Positions 9,865 through 19,916 of a stretch of DNA of 64,000 bases are shown here, one piece after another (the stretch's first letter is position 1; every line of letters begins with the position of its first letter). The position numbers were made by a program, and so were the translations under genes. The stretch spans positions 16,392,900 to 16,456,899 of the forward strand of contig JAVIAB010000160.1 in the NCBI GenBank assembly GCA_032433765.1, written 5' to 3'. Below the pieces are notes generated by a model. It searched no databases, was not told the DNA's origin, and saw only the letters and a program-made list of their open reading frames with translations. This DNA is from Megaustenia siamemsis (taxonomy: Eukaryota; Mollusca; Gastropoda; Stylommatophora; Ariophantidae).

Positions 9865-10215
9865 TGGTTTAATTCCCTATAAAGTCGTTAATTTTCTTCA
9901 ATCACGTGCACTGGGGTTCAACTCATCCATAGAGTCGTTAATTTTCTTCAATCATACAGACGGGTGTTCAATCCTCCATAGAGTCGTTAATTTTCTTCAA
10001 TCATACAGACGGGTGTTCAATCCCCCATAGAGTCGTTAATTTTCTTCAATCACACAGACCGGTGTTCAATCCCCCATAGAGTCGTTAATTTTCTTCAATC
10101 ATATAGACGGGTGTTCAATCCTCCATAGAGTCGTTAATTTTTTCAATCATACAGACGGGCGTTCAATCCCCCATAGAGTCGTTAAATTTCTTCAATCGCG
10201 CAGTTGGGGTTCAAC
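9865..10215. repeat. ~49-bp minisatellite, 7 copies
   Basis: Unit contains AGAGTCGTTAATTTTCTTCA followed by ATCATACAGACGGGTGTTCA and ATCCCCCAT. The terminal units are more diverged than the central ones. Confidence 0.93.
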
Positions 10216-10364
10216 TACCCCTTGAATTGTTACATTCTATTTCAACTGTGAAAGAAATAAATACTCTGACCTGTTGACCCCTTGGCGAACTAACTCTATC
10301 ATGCGTCCTTTATTCTCCCGCCTTAAAAGTAACCTCGATCCACATCCCCGAAAGACCACAAAAA
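10216..10364. other. No feature recognised
   Basis: Short unique segment between the 49-bp array and a decayed SINE. Confidence 0.3.
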
Positions 10365-10545
10365 TGTAATAAGTGACCTATAGGCGTCACAAAAATTACA
10401 GGCTAAAAGTATAGGTAGTCCCACAGCATATGGGTAATAAAGTGTTAGTGACTTCATTGTACTAAGCTTCAGCTTCATGAACCGGGAGGTCATTTCCCTT
10501 CCTGGCCACCTTTCTATCCCAGGGAATATCTCTAAAATTAAAATC
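10365..10545 (-). mobile_element. Decayed S1-like SINE
   Basis: Faint minus-strand similarity to S1: TATGGGTAATAAAGTGTTAG, TTCAGCTTCATGAACCGGG and a CTATCCCAGGGAA stretch in the same order as the S1 3' part. Too diverged for a confident family call. Confidence 0.4.
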
Positions 10546-10805
10546 TAGATCGCTTTAATTAAGACGGCGGCTAATTTCCATTTTTGACGAATGCTATCTT
10601 TATTCGGTAGCGGGGATTGGCTTACCGTTACGAGAGATTGGTGTAGAAACGGCGAAAGAAGGAATAAAGAAGAACATAGAACATGTATATGGGTATGATT
10701 GTAACTTTATGGTGTGGTCTGACGGTAGGAGAAGTAATCAACGCTTTAGCTGAAGACATTTCACAAGCAGCACAAACGATATATATTTTTTTTTAATTTG
10801 GAAGG

Positions 10806-10990
10806 AATAAATGAGGGACTGGTTGGTCTAGAGGCAAGACGCCTGTCTCGAAACAGAGAGGTTATGAGTTCAAATCCCGGCTGCACCTGCTGGGATCTCT
10901 ATTTGTGATTTCTCTCTGGGGTAACCGCCCCTAATCTCAAAAGCAGAGGTCCGGCTTGAAACGTCAATTACTCATCGACAGAAGAGTAGT
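10806..10990 (+). mobile_element. tRNA-like SINE related to S2
   Basis: A-box-like TGGTTGGTCTAGAGGCAAG and B-box-like GAGTTCAAATCCCGGC occur in tRNA spacing, followed by a CTCTGGGGTAACCGCCCCTA body resembling S2. A C-rich run (11052-11075) follows. It is not a functional tRNA gene: there is no acceptor-stem pairing or anticodon context. Confidence 0.55.
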
Positions 10991-11439
10991 AGGAAACTCT
11001 TAGTGCGGAGCTTCGCTGCAGCAGGAGGTAATCTGATCATCAGAACACGACCTCCCCCCCTCCCCCCCCCCTCCCCTCCGACGAGCAAGTGTTTCCGCCC
11101 TTTAGCGGGAGAAAATATGAGTACCTCTGAAACCGGAGTTATCGGCCTGTGACGCAAGAAGTAGGGTGAAAACGCCTGCCAAAGAAAAAAAAACCAGATT
11201 AACACGCAAATTCAGTTCCTAGTCTCTAGTGATTTCGCCAGAAGTGAAAGCTGGCGAACGCAAAGAAAGGCATAAATAAAGTGTATAACTTCAATCAAAT
11301 ATAACTTCAGCAATAATTCACTGTGTGTGATCAATAATAAATATTTGTGCATCTGAGAATTTAAAAAAGTTGTACATTCGCCATTCGTTCTATTCGCCAC
11401 CTATAACTTTATTGCTCGTTAGTCGTGTCAGAATGCTAG
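10991..11439. other. No gene recognised
   Basis: Contains the C-rich run at 11050-11075 and unique sequence. Small open frames on the minus strand have no motif. Confidence 0.4.
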
Positions 11440-12018
11440 GGCACAATGATAACATCAGATAGAAGATGCGCCACATAAATAAAAAGCAGAATAGCTCAGG
11501 CCAAAATAACATTTCAGAAAAAGAAAACACGTCTTATGCTATAAATCTATGCCAATGGAAGTGAGAAAGATAGTTCATTGGTGCTATATAGAGCCAATTC
11601 TGACCTATGGAAGCGAATCAAGTACAGTGGACAAACAAATTAAAAGACGATTAGAGGCCACAAAGATGGGATTTCACAGAAGAATACTGAAAGTCTCCCA
11701 TTCAGCTAAAAAGATCAACGAGAAAATTCTCAATGTGGCCAACACAAAAAGTGAGCTCATAAAAAACATGAGAAAGAAACAATCAACATTTTTCAGGGCA
11801 CATCATAAGAAGAGTAAAGTTGGAATACTTGGTTACAACTGGAGAAATATATGGAAAGAGAGATCGCGGATGACAGAGATAGAAATTTTTTAAATAGATA
11901 TATTGATTGATGTCATGCCATGGTAAACAGTCAACAACAGAACTGATACGATACACTTTAGATAGAAGATTGTGGAAGTACATGTTTGCCAACGCCAACG
12001 GGTATGGCACATGATGAT
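11440..12018 (+). pseudogene. LINE-C, copy 3, C-terminal part
   Basis: The 114-codon frame from 11549 carries the LINE-C signature Y-I-E-P-I-L-T-Y-G-S-E-S followed by R-R-L-E-A-T-K-M-G-F and R-K-K-Q-S-T-F-F. Later stops and an insertion-rich stretch near 11885 break it before the V-D-R-R-L-W region. The tail starts at CACATGATGATATTATG. It is 5'-truncated, and the catalytic Y-A-D-D region is absent. Confidence 0.85.
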
Positions 12019-12029
12019 ATTATGAGGAT

Positions 12030-12838
12030 TGTGTTTAGAGCTTTTTAGATGTTATTTTGTCTTTATGTCGTTATTATGTCTTTATGTCGCTATTATGTCT
12101 TTATGTCGTTATTTTGTCTTTATGTCGTTATTATGTCTTTATGTCGTTATTTTGTCTTTATTTCGTTATTTTGTCTTATGTTGCTATTATGTCTTTATGT
12201 CGTTATTATGTCTTTATGTCGTTATTATGTCTTTATGTCGTTATTTTGTCTTTATTTCGTTATTTTGTCTTTATGCCATTATTATGTCTTTATTTCGTTA
12301 TTTTGTCTTTATGTCGTTATTTTGTCTTTATGTCGTTATTATGTCTTTGTGTCGTTATTTTGTCTTTATGTCGTTATTATGTCTTTATGTCGTTATTTTG
12401 TCTTTATGTCGTTATTATGTCTTTATATCGTTATTATTTCTTTATGTCGTTATTATGTCTTTATGTCGTTATTATGTCTTTATGTCGTTATTTTGTCTTC
12501 ATGTTGTTATTATGACTTTATGTCGTTATTTTGCCTTTATTTCGTTATTTTGTCTTTATGCCTTTATTATGTCTTTATGTCGCTATTTTGTCTTTATTTC
12601 GTTATTTTATCTTATTTCGTTATTTTATCTTTATGTCGTTATTATGTCTTTATGTCGCTATTTTGTCTTTATTTCGTTATTTTGTCTTTATGTCGTTATT
12701 TTATCTTTATGTCGTTATTATGTCTTTATGTCGCTATTTTGTCTTTATTTCCTTATTTTATCTTTATTTCATTATTTTATCTTTATGTCGTTATTTTATC
12801 TTTATGTCGTTATTTTATCTTTATGTCGTTATTTTGCT
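12030..12838. repeat. 19-bp minisatellite, ~42 copies
   Basis: Unit TGTCGTTATTATGTCTTTA with T/A and G/T variants. Because the unit lacks plus-strand stops and is not a multiple of three, all three plus frames stay open and spell the same hydrophobic peptide motif (M-S-L-C-R-Y-Y-V-F). These frames are a by-product of the repeat and I do not call a protein. Confidence 0.95.
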
Positions 12839-13109
12839 GAATAAACCTTCAGCGACACAATTAATATTTTTTTAATTGTTCTCCCTTTTCTCCCGAATGC
12901 TGATTTACTATAATTTTCGCAAGTCATTTTGTGGGGTGGGAGACAGCAAATCTCCCTTCTGTAGAGCATTATTGTGTAGTGGTCGCATGGGAGAGCATTG
13001 CCACTCTCTACTTTTCCTCTTTCTACCACCATCCACTCTCCCTGTTTACGCGTTAATTCAATATGATCTATTCCTTATAGAAAAAACGATTCTACTTACC
13101 GAGTGACAT
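12839..13109. other. No gene recognised
   Basis: Unique sequence between two arrays. No motif seen. Confidence 0.3.
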
Positions 13110-13470
13110 GTATTCCTTCCTATTATTGTTTTTATTCCTATCTTTCATCCTCTTCTTCATCTTCAGCATCTTTTTTTTCTTTGTATTCTTCTTTCTTCTT
13201 CTCGCTTCTTATTTCTTATTCTTACTTCTATTTTCATTCTTCTTATTTTTTTCCTTATTTCTTCTTCTCTCTTCTTATTTCTTATTCTTATTTCTATTTT
13301 CATTCTTCTTATTTTTTTCCTTATTTCTTCTTCTCGCTTCTTATTTCTTATTCTTACTTCTATTTTCATTCTTCTTATTTTTTTCCTTATTTCTTCTTCT
13401 CGCTTCTTATTTCTTATTCTTACTTCTATTTTCATTCTTCTTATTTATTTCCTTCTTTCTTCTTCATATT
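13110..13470. repeat. 66-bp pyrimidine-tract minisatellite, ~4 copies
   Basis: Unit starts CTTCTTATTTCTTATTCTTA and continues CTTCTATTTTCATTCTTC. Nearly all plus-strand bases are T or C with scattered A. The unit is a multiple of three, so the frames stay open and repeat exactly. The purine strand gives an R/K/E-rich frame. Low complexity, with no evidence of coding. Confidence 0.9.
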
Positions 13471-14174
13471 TCAACTTTGTTTTCTTCTTGTTCTGTTAAT
13501 CCATGACCACGGACCTACAAAGCAACCGGTTGCCTACAGCTCTCATTAAAACTTTGGGAAGACTTTGAGTTGACATCAAAATGTCCCCATCTTGCACGGC
13601 CTGTTGTCATCGCTCACAACGTAACGCAGATTTGAATAACGCTTTTCATCTCTGCTTCTAATGTTATCATCCAGCTTGCTTGTATCAACGTGTATAAACA
13701 GTTAATAACAAACCCGCTACAGATGATTGTTTAGCCCTCATTCATGCGTGCAAGTCGGCAGTTATTATAACTGCTTCATGAGATACAATTCAAAGCCCAT
13801 AATACCGAATCTAAATATAACCCAAAACGTAGACAATATTCTCGGCCGATAGAAGCAAATAAATATCAATCGTTGCACAATATATTTGATCGCATAACGT
13901 CACAAAAACAAGTCCCAGGTCAGGACGTCTAGAACAAACAATTAATGTATAAATCGTTTGGTTCTGAAAGTTCATGCAAATATCTCGTATTGACCACGCT
14001 CAAGAACAAAAACAGGAAGACATGTGTAGGCCAATGGTTTTCAAATTTGAATAAATGATCACATTTTCATTGGTTGAAACATCTAGTTATCACTACCATC
14101 TCCCTCACACCCCCAAAACTAATTAAATAAATTATATATCCACATCGCCGTGTATTAAAATATATAATCAACCC
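13471..14174. other. Unique sequence, nothing recognised
   Basis: AT-rich with no open frame of note, no repeat relationship and no RNA gene that I can see. It ends at the left target duplication of LINE-A1. Confidence 0.4.
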
Positions 14175-14185
14175 AACCACGTTAT
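14175..14185. repeat. Left target duplication of LINE-A1
   Basis: AACCACGTTAT, repeated exactly at 31182-31192 about 17 kb away. It marks the original insertion of LINE-A1 before it was split by the palindrome. Confidence 0.85.
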
Positions 14186-14821
14186 CATCATCATCATTGA
14201 ATGCCGTCTCCGCAACGAAGGTTGGCTACCATGGAGCGCCATTTTGCTCTATCTCTTGCTTTGATGGTGCAGGTTGTCATCGGTTGATTTGTCCATCTTT
14301 TGATGTTACTCGTCCATGTTAATCTTGGTCTGCCTCTGCCTCTTTTACCTTGTATTTTCCCCTCCAGGATCACTTTCAGTAGGCTGTTTGTTTCTTTTAA
14401 CATGGCCTAAGAATCGCATTTGTCTTGTTCTAATTGTGTTCAGAAGTTCTCTTTTCATTTTTAGTTGTTTTAAGACTTCGTCGTTTGTTTTCTTTTCCTT
14501 CCATCCAATTCTACCTATTCTTCTATATATCCACATTTCAAAGGCTTCAATTCTCTGTTCTGTTTTCTTGTCTAATGCCCATGTTTCAGCACCATATAGG
14601 AATATTGAGAAGATGTAACATTTTGCTAATCTTAGTTTTAGCTCTGGTGTTATTTGTTTTGATGTTATTATGTCCTTCATGACATTAAAATTACTTTTTG
14701 CCATTCCTATTCTTTTGTTTATTTCAGTTGTACATTTTCCATCACTGGTTATAGTATGTCCAAGGTAGTTATAGTTCTGAACTGTCTCCAGGTCTATTCC
14801 TTCAATTTTGATATCCACTTG
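14186..14821 (-). pseudogene. LINE-A1, 3' half (RT C-terminal part)
   Basis: The minus strand encodes the LINE-A C-terminal region starting at D-I-K-I-E-G: Y-L-G-H-T-I-T-S-D-G-K, Y-G-A-E-T-W, W-I-Y-R-R-I-G-R-I and M-R-F-L-G-H-V-K-R, then R-P-R-L-T-W-T-S, ending in a GATGATGATGAT tail at 14186-14200. A frameshift lies near 14395. The break at its upstream edge is exactly where the intact copy (59362-60690) reads through N-P-Q-V-D-I-K. The other half is at 29884-31181. Confidence 0.92.
14816..14821. repeat. Left 6-bp target duplication of the palindromic element
   Basis: CACTTG, present once in the uninterrupted LINE-A copy (within ATATCCACTTGTGGG near 59990) and twice here, at 14816-14821 and 29884-29889. 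Confidence 0.85.
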
Positions 14822-14870
14822 AGTAGTAGGAGGCGCACGTTATGCTCCTGGTTTTTTAGTTGACCAAAGA

Positions 14871-14886
14871 GTAGGGTATACCCTAC
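14871..14886. other. Perfect 16-bp palindrome near the left terminus
   Basis: GTAGGGTATACCCTAC equals its own reverse complement, 49 bp from the element end. The same site is at 29819-29834. It could be a protein-binding or origin site. Function unknown. Confidence 0.85.
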
Positions 14887-14940
14887 GAAGTCCAGTACCC
14901 TATGAGTACAAGAGTTATATAGTAGGATACCACCACTTTC

Positions 14941-14973
14941 CCATGGTGGAAGGTGGTGGAAGGTGGTGGAGCT
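14941..14973. repeat. Triplicated 11-bp motif in the terminal region
   Basis: GGTGGAAGGTG-type units repeat three times about 120-150 bp inside the terminus and are mirrored in the right arm at about 29737-29765. An AT dinucleotide run follows and differs by 2 bp between the arms. Confidence 0.6.
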
Positions 14974-15307
14974 TCTGTCATGATATATATATATGTATAT
15001 ATGAATAGGGGTTGTATAGTGCATGAAGGGGTGGGTGGTTGAGGGGGATAATTACTGATCATGTATTGGACATCAGTTTTTCCCGCCAAAGTGACTTCCA
15101 ATAGGAGCTAGTGTGTGTGTGTGTGTTGTCCGGCTATAGATCACGCCCACTCCGGAAGTGAAACTACCATATTAGGGAGTAGTGATACGTTAGTTATTTC
15201 ATGGATATGGTGAGCATTTATACATATAATAGTAATAAGTTAATAGTTATTATATCTACGTGGACGTAAATGGGCCCCGTATTTAAGATATGGACCATAA
15301 GTAGGTA

Positions 15308-16004
15308 TCTATCTATCTATCTATCTATTGACCTTTCGAGCCGTAACCGGCCCATAGGGCGTAGACCAAGATACACCTTCTCCTATATGAATTTTTTGTT
15401 CTAGCAGTTTTCTTTTAAAGATATTTTATCAAATCTCGCCATCTGTCTCTGTTCTGTGCAAGCAGTTCTATCTCATTGAGGGAGCCGATTCCTGCTGCTC
15501 TTGCCTCTCTCATCAATGTTCTTCTCAGTGTCTCCCTGGGTCTTCCTCTTTTTCTTTTACCTGTTGTTTCCCATATGAGGGCTTGCTTTGCTATTCGATT
15601 ATTATCTCTTCTCATCACATGTCCAACGTATGACCATCGTCTTTTCTTTATTACTGAAGATATTAGTGGTTGATTGGCGATTTCTCTAATTTCCTCGTTT
15701 GTTTTGAATTCGTTCCATTCTATACCAAGTATTTTCCTTAGACATTTATTTTCGAACGCGTTCAACTTTGTTTCTATATCTCTTGTTGTTTTCCAGCTTT
15801 CACACGCATACGTAAGGGTTGATAGTACATTTGATTTGAATAGCCTAAGTTTTGTGTTTGTGCTAATGAGTTTTGATTTCCACAACTTTTCAAGGCTTCT
15901 GAAAGACATTGCTGCTTTAGCCAGTCTGATTCTAATTTCTTTGCTCGTATCCCCTTCTCGATCAATGTGACTTCCAAGATAGATAAAGTGATCGATCTCT
16001 ACCG
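15308..16004 (-). pseudogene. LINE-B, 5'-truncated, inserted only in the left arm
   Basis: Flanked by ATAAGTAGGTA at 15297-15307 and 16005-16015. The right arm keeps the empty site at 29400-29410. The minus strand encodes about 200 residues of the LINE C-terminus without a stop until 15417: Y-L-G-S-H-I-D, L-T-Y-A-C-E-S-W, Y-V-G-H-V-M-R-R and K-R-K-R-G-R-P-R-E-T. The RT catalytic part is missing, the usual outcome of incomplete reverse transcription. The 3' end is CGGCTCGAAAGGTCAATAG plus (ATAG)n. The open frame and perfect duplication suggest a recent insertion. Confidence 0.92.
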
Positions 16005-16398
16005 ATAAGTAGGTATACATATACATATATATATTGGCAAATCTTGCTGGCGGTATTAACGAACAGTCATTTTCTCCTACCGTGGCAGCTCAATATCTCC
16101 CACCGTTGCCGCTCTCGCGTGAGTTTATTGATTATTGTCTCCAGCGAGCGCGAAACGCAACAGGTTATGTAAAAAAAGGCGCGTACACGATTTAATATAT
16201 TCATTCGACTTGCGTCGGTCACTCAGTCAACCACAGTGTTAACACGGCTAGATAGGTTCCATATCTGTAAAGTATTAACAGATCCCATGAACACTCTCAA
16301 AGTCTCTATTTAGCGAGTTGAGCCTGGAGAATACTCGCCCACATCTAGGACAATTGCATTAATTACCAGCCAGCGTGTTCCTTTAGGCTACCTCTCCA

Positions 16399-16435
16399 AA
16401 AGAGAGAGAGAGAAATATATATATATATATATAAA
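16399..16435 (+). promoter_or_regulatory. Candidate core promoter: GA run and TATA-like run
   Basis: (AG)n at about 16400-16413 is followed by (TA)n ending TATATAAAC at about 16428-16436, roughly 50 bp before the ATG of the PPP1R15-like gene. It is mirrored in the right arm near 28978-29014. The position is suggestive, but simple AT runs are common in this genome. Confidence 0.35.
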
Positions 16436-16484
16436 CTAATTTGCTAGAATAATTCAAACCAATACGCTAATTGGGAAGAGCGCT

Positions 16485-16845
16485 ATGGATGTTAGTGAGC
16501 AGAGTATTTTACAAAAATCCAAACGCAAGGTTAGCATGTCTTATCATATTCTCTCTCCAGCGCTTATTTTTTTTTTTTTTAGGATATTAAGATAGTCTAA
16601 CGTTTGAAAATTTCAAATTACTTTAGGTGACGTTTGCCGACGAGTTGGTGACAGTCCATCATTTGGATGATCTTACAGAGGATAGACGCTCAACGTGGAT
16701 GCAGGTTGCCTGTGACAGGCACAGATTTGCGAGAAGAATAGCAACAACGGCATTAGTTATAGAGCCTATTCTTCAACAAAACTTCAAAACCAGGATAAAT
16801 AGCGTCGCTTCCAAAAATCGAGAAGGAAACAAGCGCCATAATTAG
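16485..16845 (+). CDS. PPP1R15/ICP34.5-like mini-gene, left-arm copy (2 exons)
   Basis: Proposed exon 1 is 16485-16529 (ATG, 15 codons, ending in basic residues). The intron is 16530-16626 (AAG|GTTAGC ... TTACTTTAG). Exon 2 is 16627-16845 with stop. Exon 2 shows the PPP1R15 C-terminal domain: V-T-F at its start, which joins an exon-1 Lys to form the PP1-docking K-V-T-F; a V-x-V-H-H stretch; a Trp at exon-2 residue 24; and R-F-A-R-R-I at residues 33-38. Family role: recruits protein phosphatase 1 to eIF2alpha and reverses stress-induced translation arrest. Host GADD34/CReP, HSV ICP34.5 and ASFV DP71L share this domain. The total of about 87 residues is far shorter than host PPP1R15 and close to the small viral forms. 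A stronger polypyrimidine acceptor at 16582 would lead to an early stop, so the 16626 acceptor is favoured. Expression is unproven. Confidence 0.72.
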
Positions 16846-17169
16846 AGATGTAATAAGTAAAACGAACAAAAAACCGTAACTTCTAAAACTATCAAACGTG
16901 CGATAAACCTAATACCCAACAAGTCCATGCTGCAATTGACAAACTACCAGTCATACACAACGCGTTTTTTAAAATAATTTTTTCACCTAGCGAAAAACCT
17001 ACGATCCTCCCTTTACGATTCTGTCGTGAACGCTAGACTCGCGATATAACAGTTTGCAACCGATGCCTCCAACTACACATCGTAGAAAAACTACAACATG
17101 GATATTCTCACAGGGCGGATTTCTATTAAAATGTTTGCAAAACATATATATTAAAATATAAATTTAAAA

Positions 17170-17965
17170 TGTTGGTTTTTCTAAAGAAAAGAACGTCTGT
17201 TTTTTTTGTGTGTGTTATACATTATTCTTATCAGGTTAATAAACTTTGTGGGAATCCATAGTGACTCACCAACTGCCAAACCATTCCTCTGTCTAAACTA
17301 GCAAATACCGTTTCGTAATCTTTGTTCAATTGTTATACGTAGAGTAGTTATGTGATCAGCACATGAGCTGTTCTTCCTAAAAATACGTGTGCGTCTCTCA
17401 AATGTTTCTCTGTTACCTTTTTTTAGTCTCTCCAGAATAAATCTACTTAATTTTTTGTATTCATCCTGGCACTGATAGCAGCATAATGCCCATATAATAT
17501 GTACACCCCTGTAAACTTCCTTTCTAATGGTAGTTGATCATATAACCTTCTTCCGTCTCCCAAATGTTATCTAATAGAGTATGTAACATCATGGTAGAGG
17601 TGTTAATACTCCGAAGGAATTTCATCTGGCCCTATGGCTTTACCATTTTTTAAATAACTTCTACTGGTAGTATATCTTGAGGATTATTTGAGCCGGGTCT
17701 GTTCCAAAAGTTCTTCAAAGTGCTATTTCCATCTCTCTAGGTGTTCCCTTATAGTACTAGGCAGATTTCCTGTCTTATCTCTAATAAAGACAGCAATCTG
17801 TTTGCATTTTCCACACAATTTTCTGTGTACGGTTGTACAGTGCTTTATAATTCCTTTTATTTGCTGCTTCCTCTGCCTCTTTAGCTAGATCATCTATATA
17901 TTTCCGCTGGCCACTTTTACTCTCTCCAGAACGATTCTGCGTAATATATTTCTTGGCACTGATAA
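17170..17965 (-). pseudogene. LINE-J relic in left arm (linker plus RT N-part)
   Basis: Minus strand: the 64-codon frame at 17781-17975 carries Y-I-D-D-L-A-K-E-A-E-E-A-A, typical of the endonuclease-RT linker of RTE-like LINEs. Further 3' come broken pieces resembling H-F-E-E-L-L and P-D-E-I-P-S-E, and then a D-R-x-M-V-W-Q region near 17270. Many stops. Mirrored at 27445-28243 (+). Confidence 0.75.
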
Positions 17966-18945
17966 CGGCTACCATGGAGCGTCATTCCGCTCTGTCTCTT
18001 GCTTTAATGGTGCACGCTGTCATAGGCTGACGTGTTTATCTTTTGATGTTACTCGTCCATGTTAGTCGTGGTCTGCCTCTACCGCTTTTACTTAGTATTT
18101 TCCCCTCCAGGATTACTTTTAGTAGACTGTTGTATCTTTTAACATGGCCCAAAAACCGCATTTGTCTTGTTTGAATTGTGCTTAGTAGTTCTCTTTTCGT
18201 TGTTAGTTGTTTTAAGACTTCATCGGTGTTTTCTTTTCCTTCCATCCAATTCTACCTATTCTTCTATATACCACATATCAAAGGCTTCAGTTGTCTGTTC
18301 AGTTTTCTTGTCTAACGTCCCTGTTTATGCACCATTTAGGAATGTTGAGAAGACAACATTTTGCTATTCTTAGTTTTAGCCCTGATCTTATTTGCTTTGA
18401 TGTTAGTATATTTTTCATGGCATTAACGTTATTTTTCACCATTCATATTCTTTTGCTTATTTCAATTTTACATTTTCATTTACTGGTTATAGTATGTACA
18501 AGGTAGTTGTAGCTCTGAACTATCTCCAAGTCTTTTCCGTCAATTTTGATATCCACTTGCTGGTTTTGAATATTTTCTTTGTTAATTGTCATAGTTTTAC
18601 TTTCTTTTGATATTCATATTTAATCCATATTTATTTATTTTTTTTGCTTGTCATGTTTAATTCATTAAGTAATGTTGTAGATCTTTATGATTTTCTGGTA
18701 CTAATACAGTATCATCAGCATATTTTAGGTTAATGATCATCTCTCCATTAATGTTTAGGTATGGCATTTATGTGATGTTTTAAGGATTTTCTCGGTGTAT
18801 ATACTGCACAAGCATGGTGATAGGATGCATCCATGTTTTACTCCTCTTTTTATAAAATAGGTATCGAGTTCTCTTTGTTATATTTTATTATCGCTGTTTG
18901 CCCGCAGTATAAATTATTTATCTCAGTCATCCTTTAAAACTGGGA
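17966..18945 (-). pseudogene. Old LINE-A relic in left arm
   Basis: The minus strand follows LINE-A order with many frameshifts: N-L-Y-C-G-Q-T-A-I-I-K-Y-N near 18900, a decayed catalytic region near 18720, T-K-R-E-L-L-S-T-I-Q-T-R-Q and M-R-F-L-G-H-V-K-R near 18150, and a K-S-G-R-G-R-P-R-L-T-W end. It is more diverged than LINE-A1, so it predates the palindrome. Mirrored at 26468-27444. Confidence 0.8.
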
Positions 18946-18970
18946 ACTATTGATATGGTGATACGAGGGA

Positions 18971-19291
18971 TCAACAACAATATATTTTTCTGACACCGTA
19001 ATCTCTGATAAACTCACAGACAGCGTTACGAGTGACGTCGATAATTTTTTTTGTTTGGAAAAGTTGAGATAGTTTAACAGCTGTTGAACGGGCTCTGTTC
19101 AATATTGGATATTCAGATGAGACCAAAAGCAAAGCAGAATCCATAATTACCGAGCTAGGCGAAACACTGGGATGTGCTGTTGGTGACAAATGTGAAAAAG
19201 ATGATGGTGTTATTGTCGAAACACCATGATGGTTGAGTGAACATGTTGTTGACATGTCAGATACGGTTGTCGTTAATGTTGCTGACAACAA
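18971..19291 (-). CDS. Unassigned 106-codon frame, left arm
   Basis: Open frame, Ser/Thr-rich in its first half (H-H-G-V-S-T, P-S-S-F-S-H), then I-I-D-V-T-R-N-A-V-C-E-F-I. It is intact in both arms (mirror 26122-26442). A related but broken copy of the first part lies at 20144-20410. The opposite strand is also partly open (19088-19230: A-L-F-N-I-G-Y-S-D, then G-E-T-L-G-C-A-V-G-D), so I cannot decide the coding strand. No family recognised. Confidence 0.25.
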   Translation of the reverse strand: MLSATLTTTVSDMSTTCSLNHHGVSTITPSSFSHLSPTAHPSVSPSSVIMDSALLLVSSEYPILNRARSTAVKLSQLFQTKKIIDVTRNAVCEFIRDYGVRKIYCC

Positions 19292-19409
19292 CCATTTTTT
19301 TTATTTGGTGATGAGTATGTGAAAATCGTGATGTCATTTGTATCTTACATGTGTTGAAGCGAAGAGATTTCCATCTTGCAGATACACCTGCAAATGATCG
19401 CCTTTCCAG

Positions 19410-19600
19410 CAAAGTTCCTACACAAGGGAGAAGGCTGATGGGTCTGTAATTCTTGGAGATCAATTTTATTTGTGACTTTTCAGAGTCAAGGTATGGTATG
19501 TAGAGATCTCCTCCCACACAGATGATGCTTGTCCTAAGTGTCAAATATTGTTAACGATCCTGAAAAACCAGTCATCGAGGTGGCATTGTCGGCAGGTTTG
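19410..19600 (-). pseudogene. Jockey-like RT fragment 1, left arm
   Basis: The minus strand encodes K-N-Y-R-P-I-S-L-L-P-C-V-G, the conserved region before RT motif A in Jockey/CR1-type LINEs, in a short frame with stops either side. The mirror is at 25813-26010. Confidence 0.65.
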
Positions 19601-19916
19601 AAGAAATTAATGTCGAACTCTGATATTGACAAATACATATCTCTCCCCAATTATCAGTATAGATCTGTCTGACATCATATGGAAGAATATCTAAAGCAGC
19701 ATCGTCAACTGTTAGTTTCCTTCTTTTCGCAGAACACCCAGTTTCCACTCGATGTGATAGCTCGTTTGTGTGACACTGATGAAGAAGTAGAAGGAGACTG
19801 TATGGGGAACGATGAATACTGCTGTAGTTCGTATGTAAATTGTCGCTACTATTAAACGACGAACTGTAAAGAGGCCGTATGGGTGAGTGGTAGCGATACA
19901 GGTAGTGATATTGCAT
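19572..19916 (-). CDS. Unassigned 114-codon frame, left arm
   Basis: Open from an ATG. Tyr/Ser/His-rich N-terminal half, a basic A-K-R-R-K-L cluster in the second half (a possible nuclear signal), then D-I-L-P-Y-D-V-R-Q-I-Y. It is the same length in both arms with one amino-acid difference (Ser in the left arm, Ile in the right). No recognised domain. The last residues overlap an RT-derived relic, so the true end may differ. Confidence 0.35.
   Translation of the reverse strand: MQYHYLYRYHSPIRPLYSSSFNSSDNLHTNYSSIHRSPYSLLLLLHQCHTNELSHRVETGCSAKRRKLTVDDAALDILPYDVRQIYTDNWGEICICQYQSSTLISSNLPTMPPR

Noticed and set aside
12029..12875. Hydrophobic repeat protein from the 19-bp array
   Set aside because: The same peptide motif appears in all three frames because the unit length is not a multiple of three. 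It is a property of the repeat, not a gene.
16582..16845. Alternative acceptor at 16582 for the PPP1R15-like gene
   Set aside because: It has the stronger pyrimidine tract, but splicing there gives a stop within six codons. The 16626 acceptor keeps phase and completes the PP1-docking motif.
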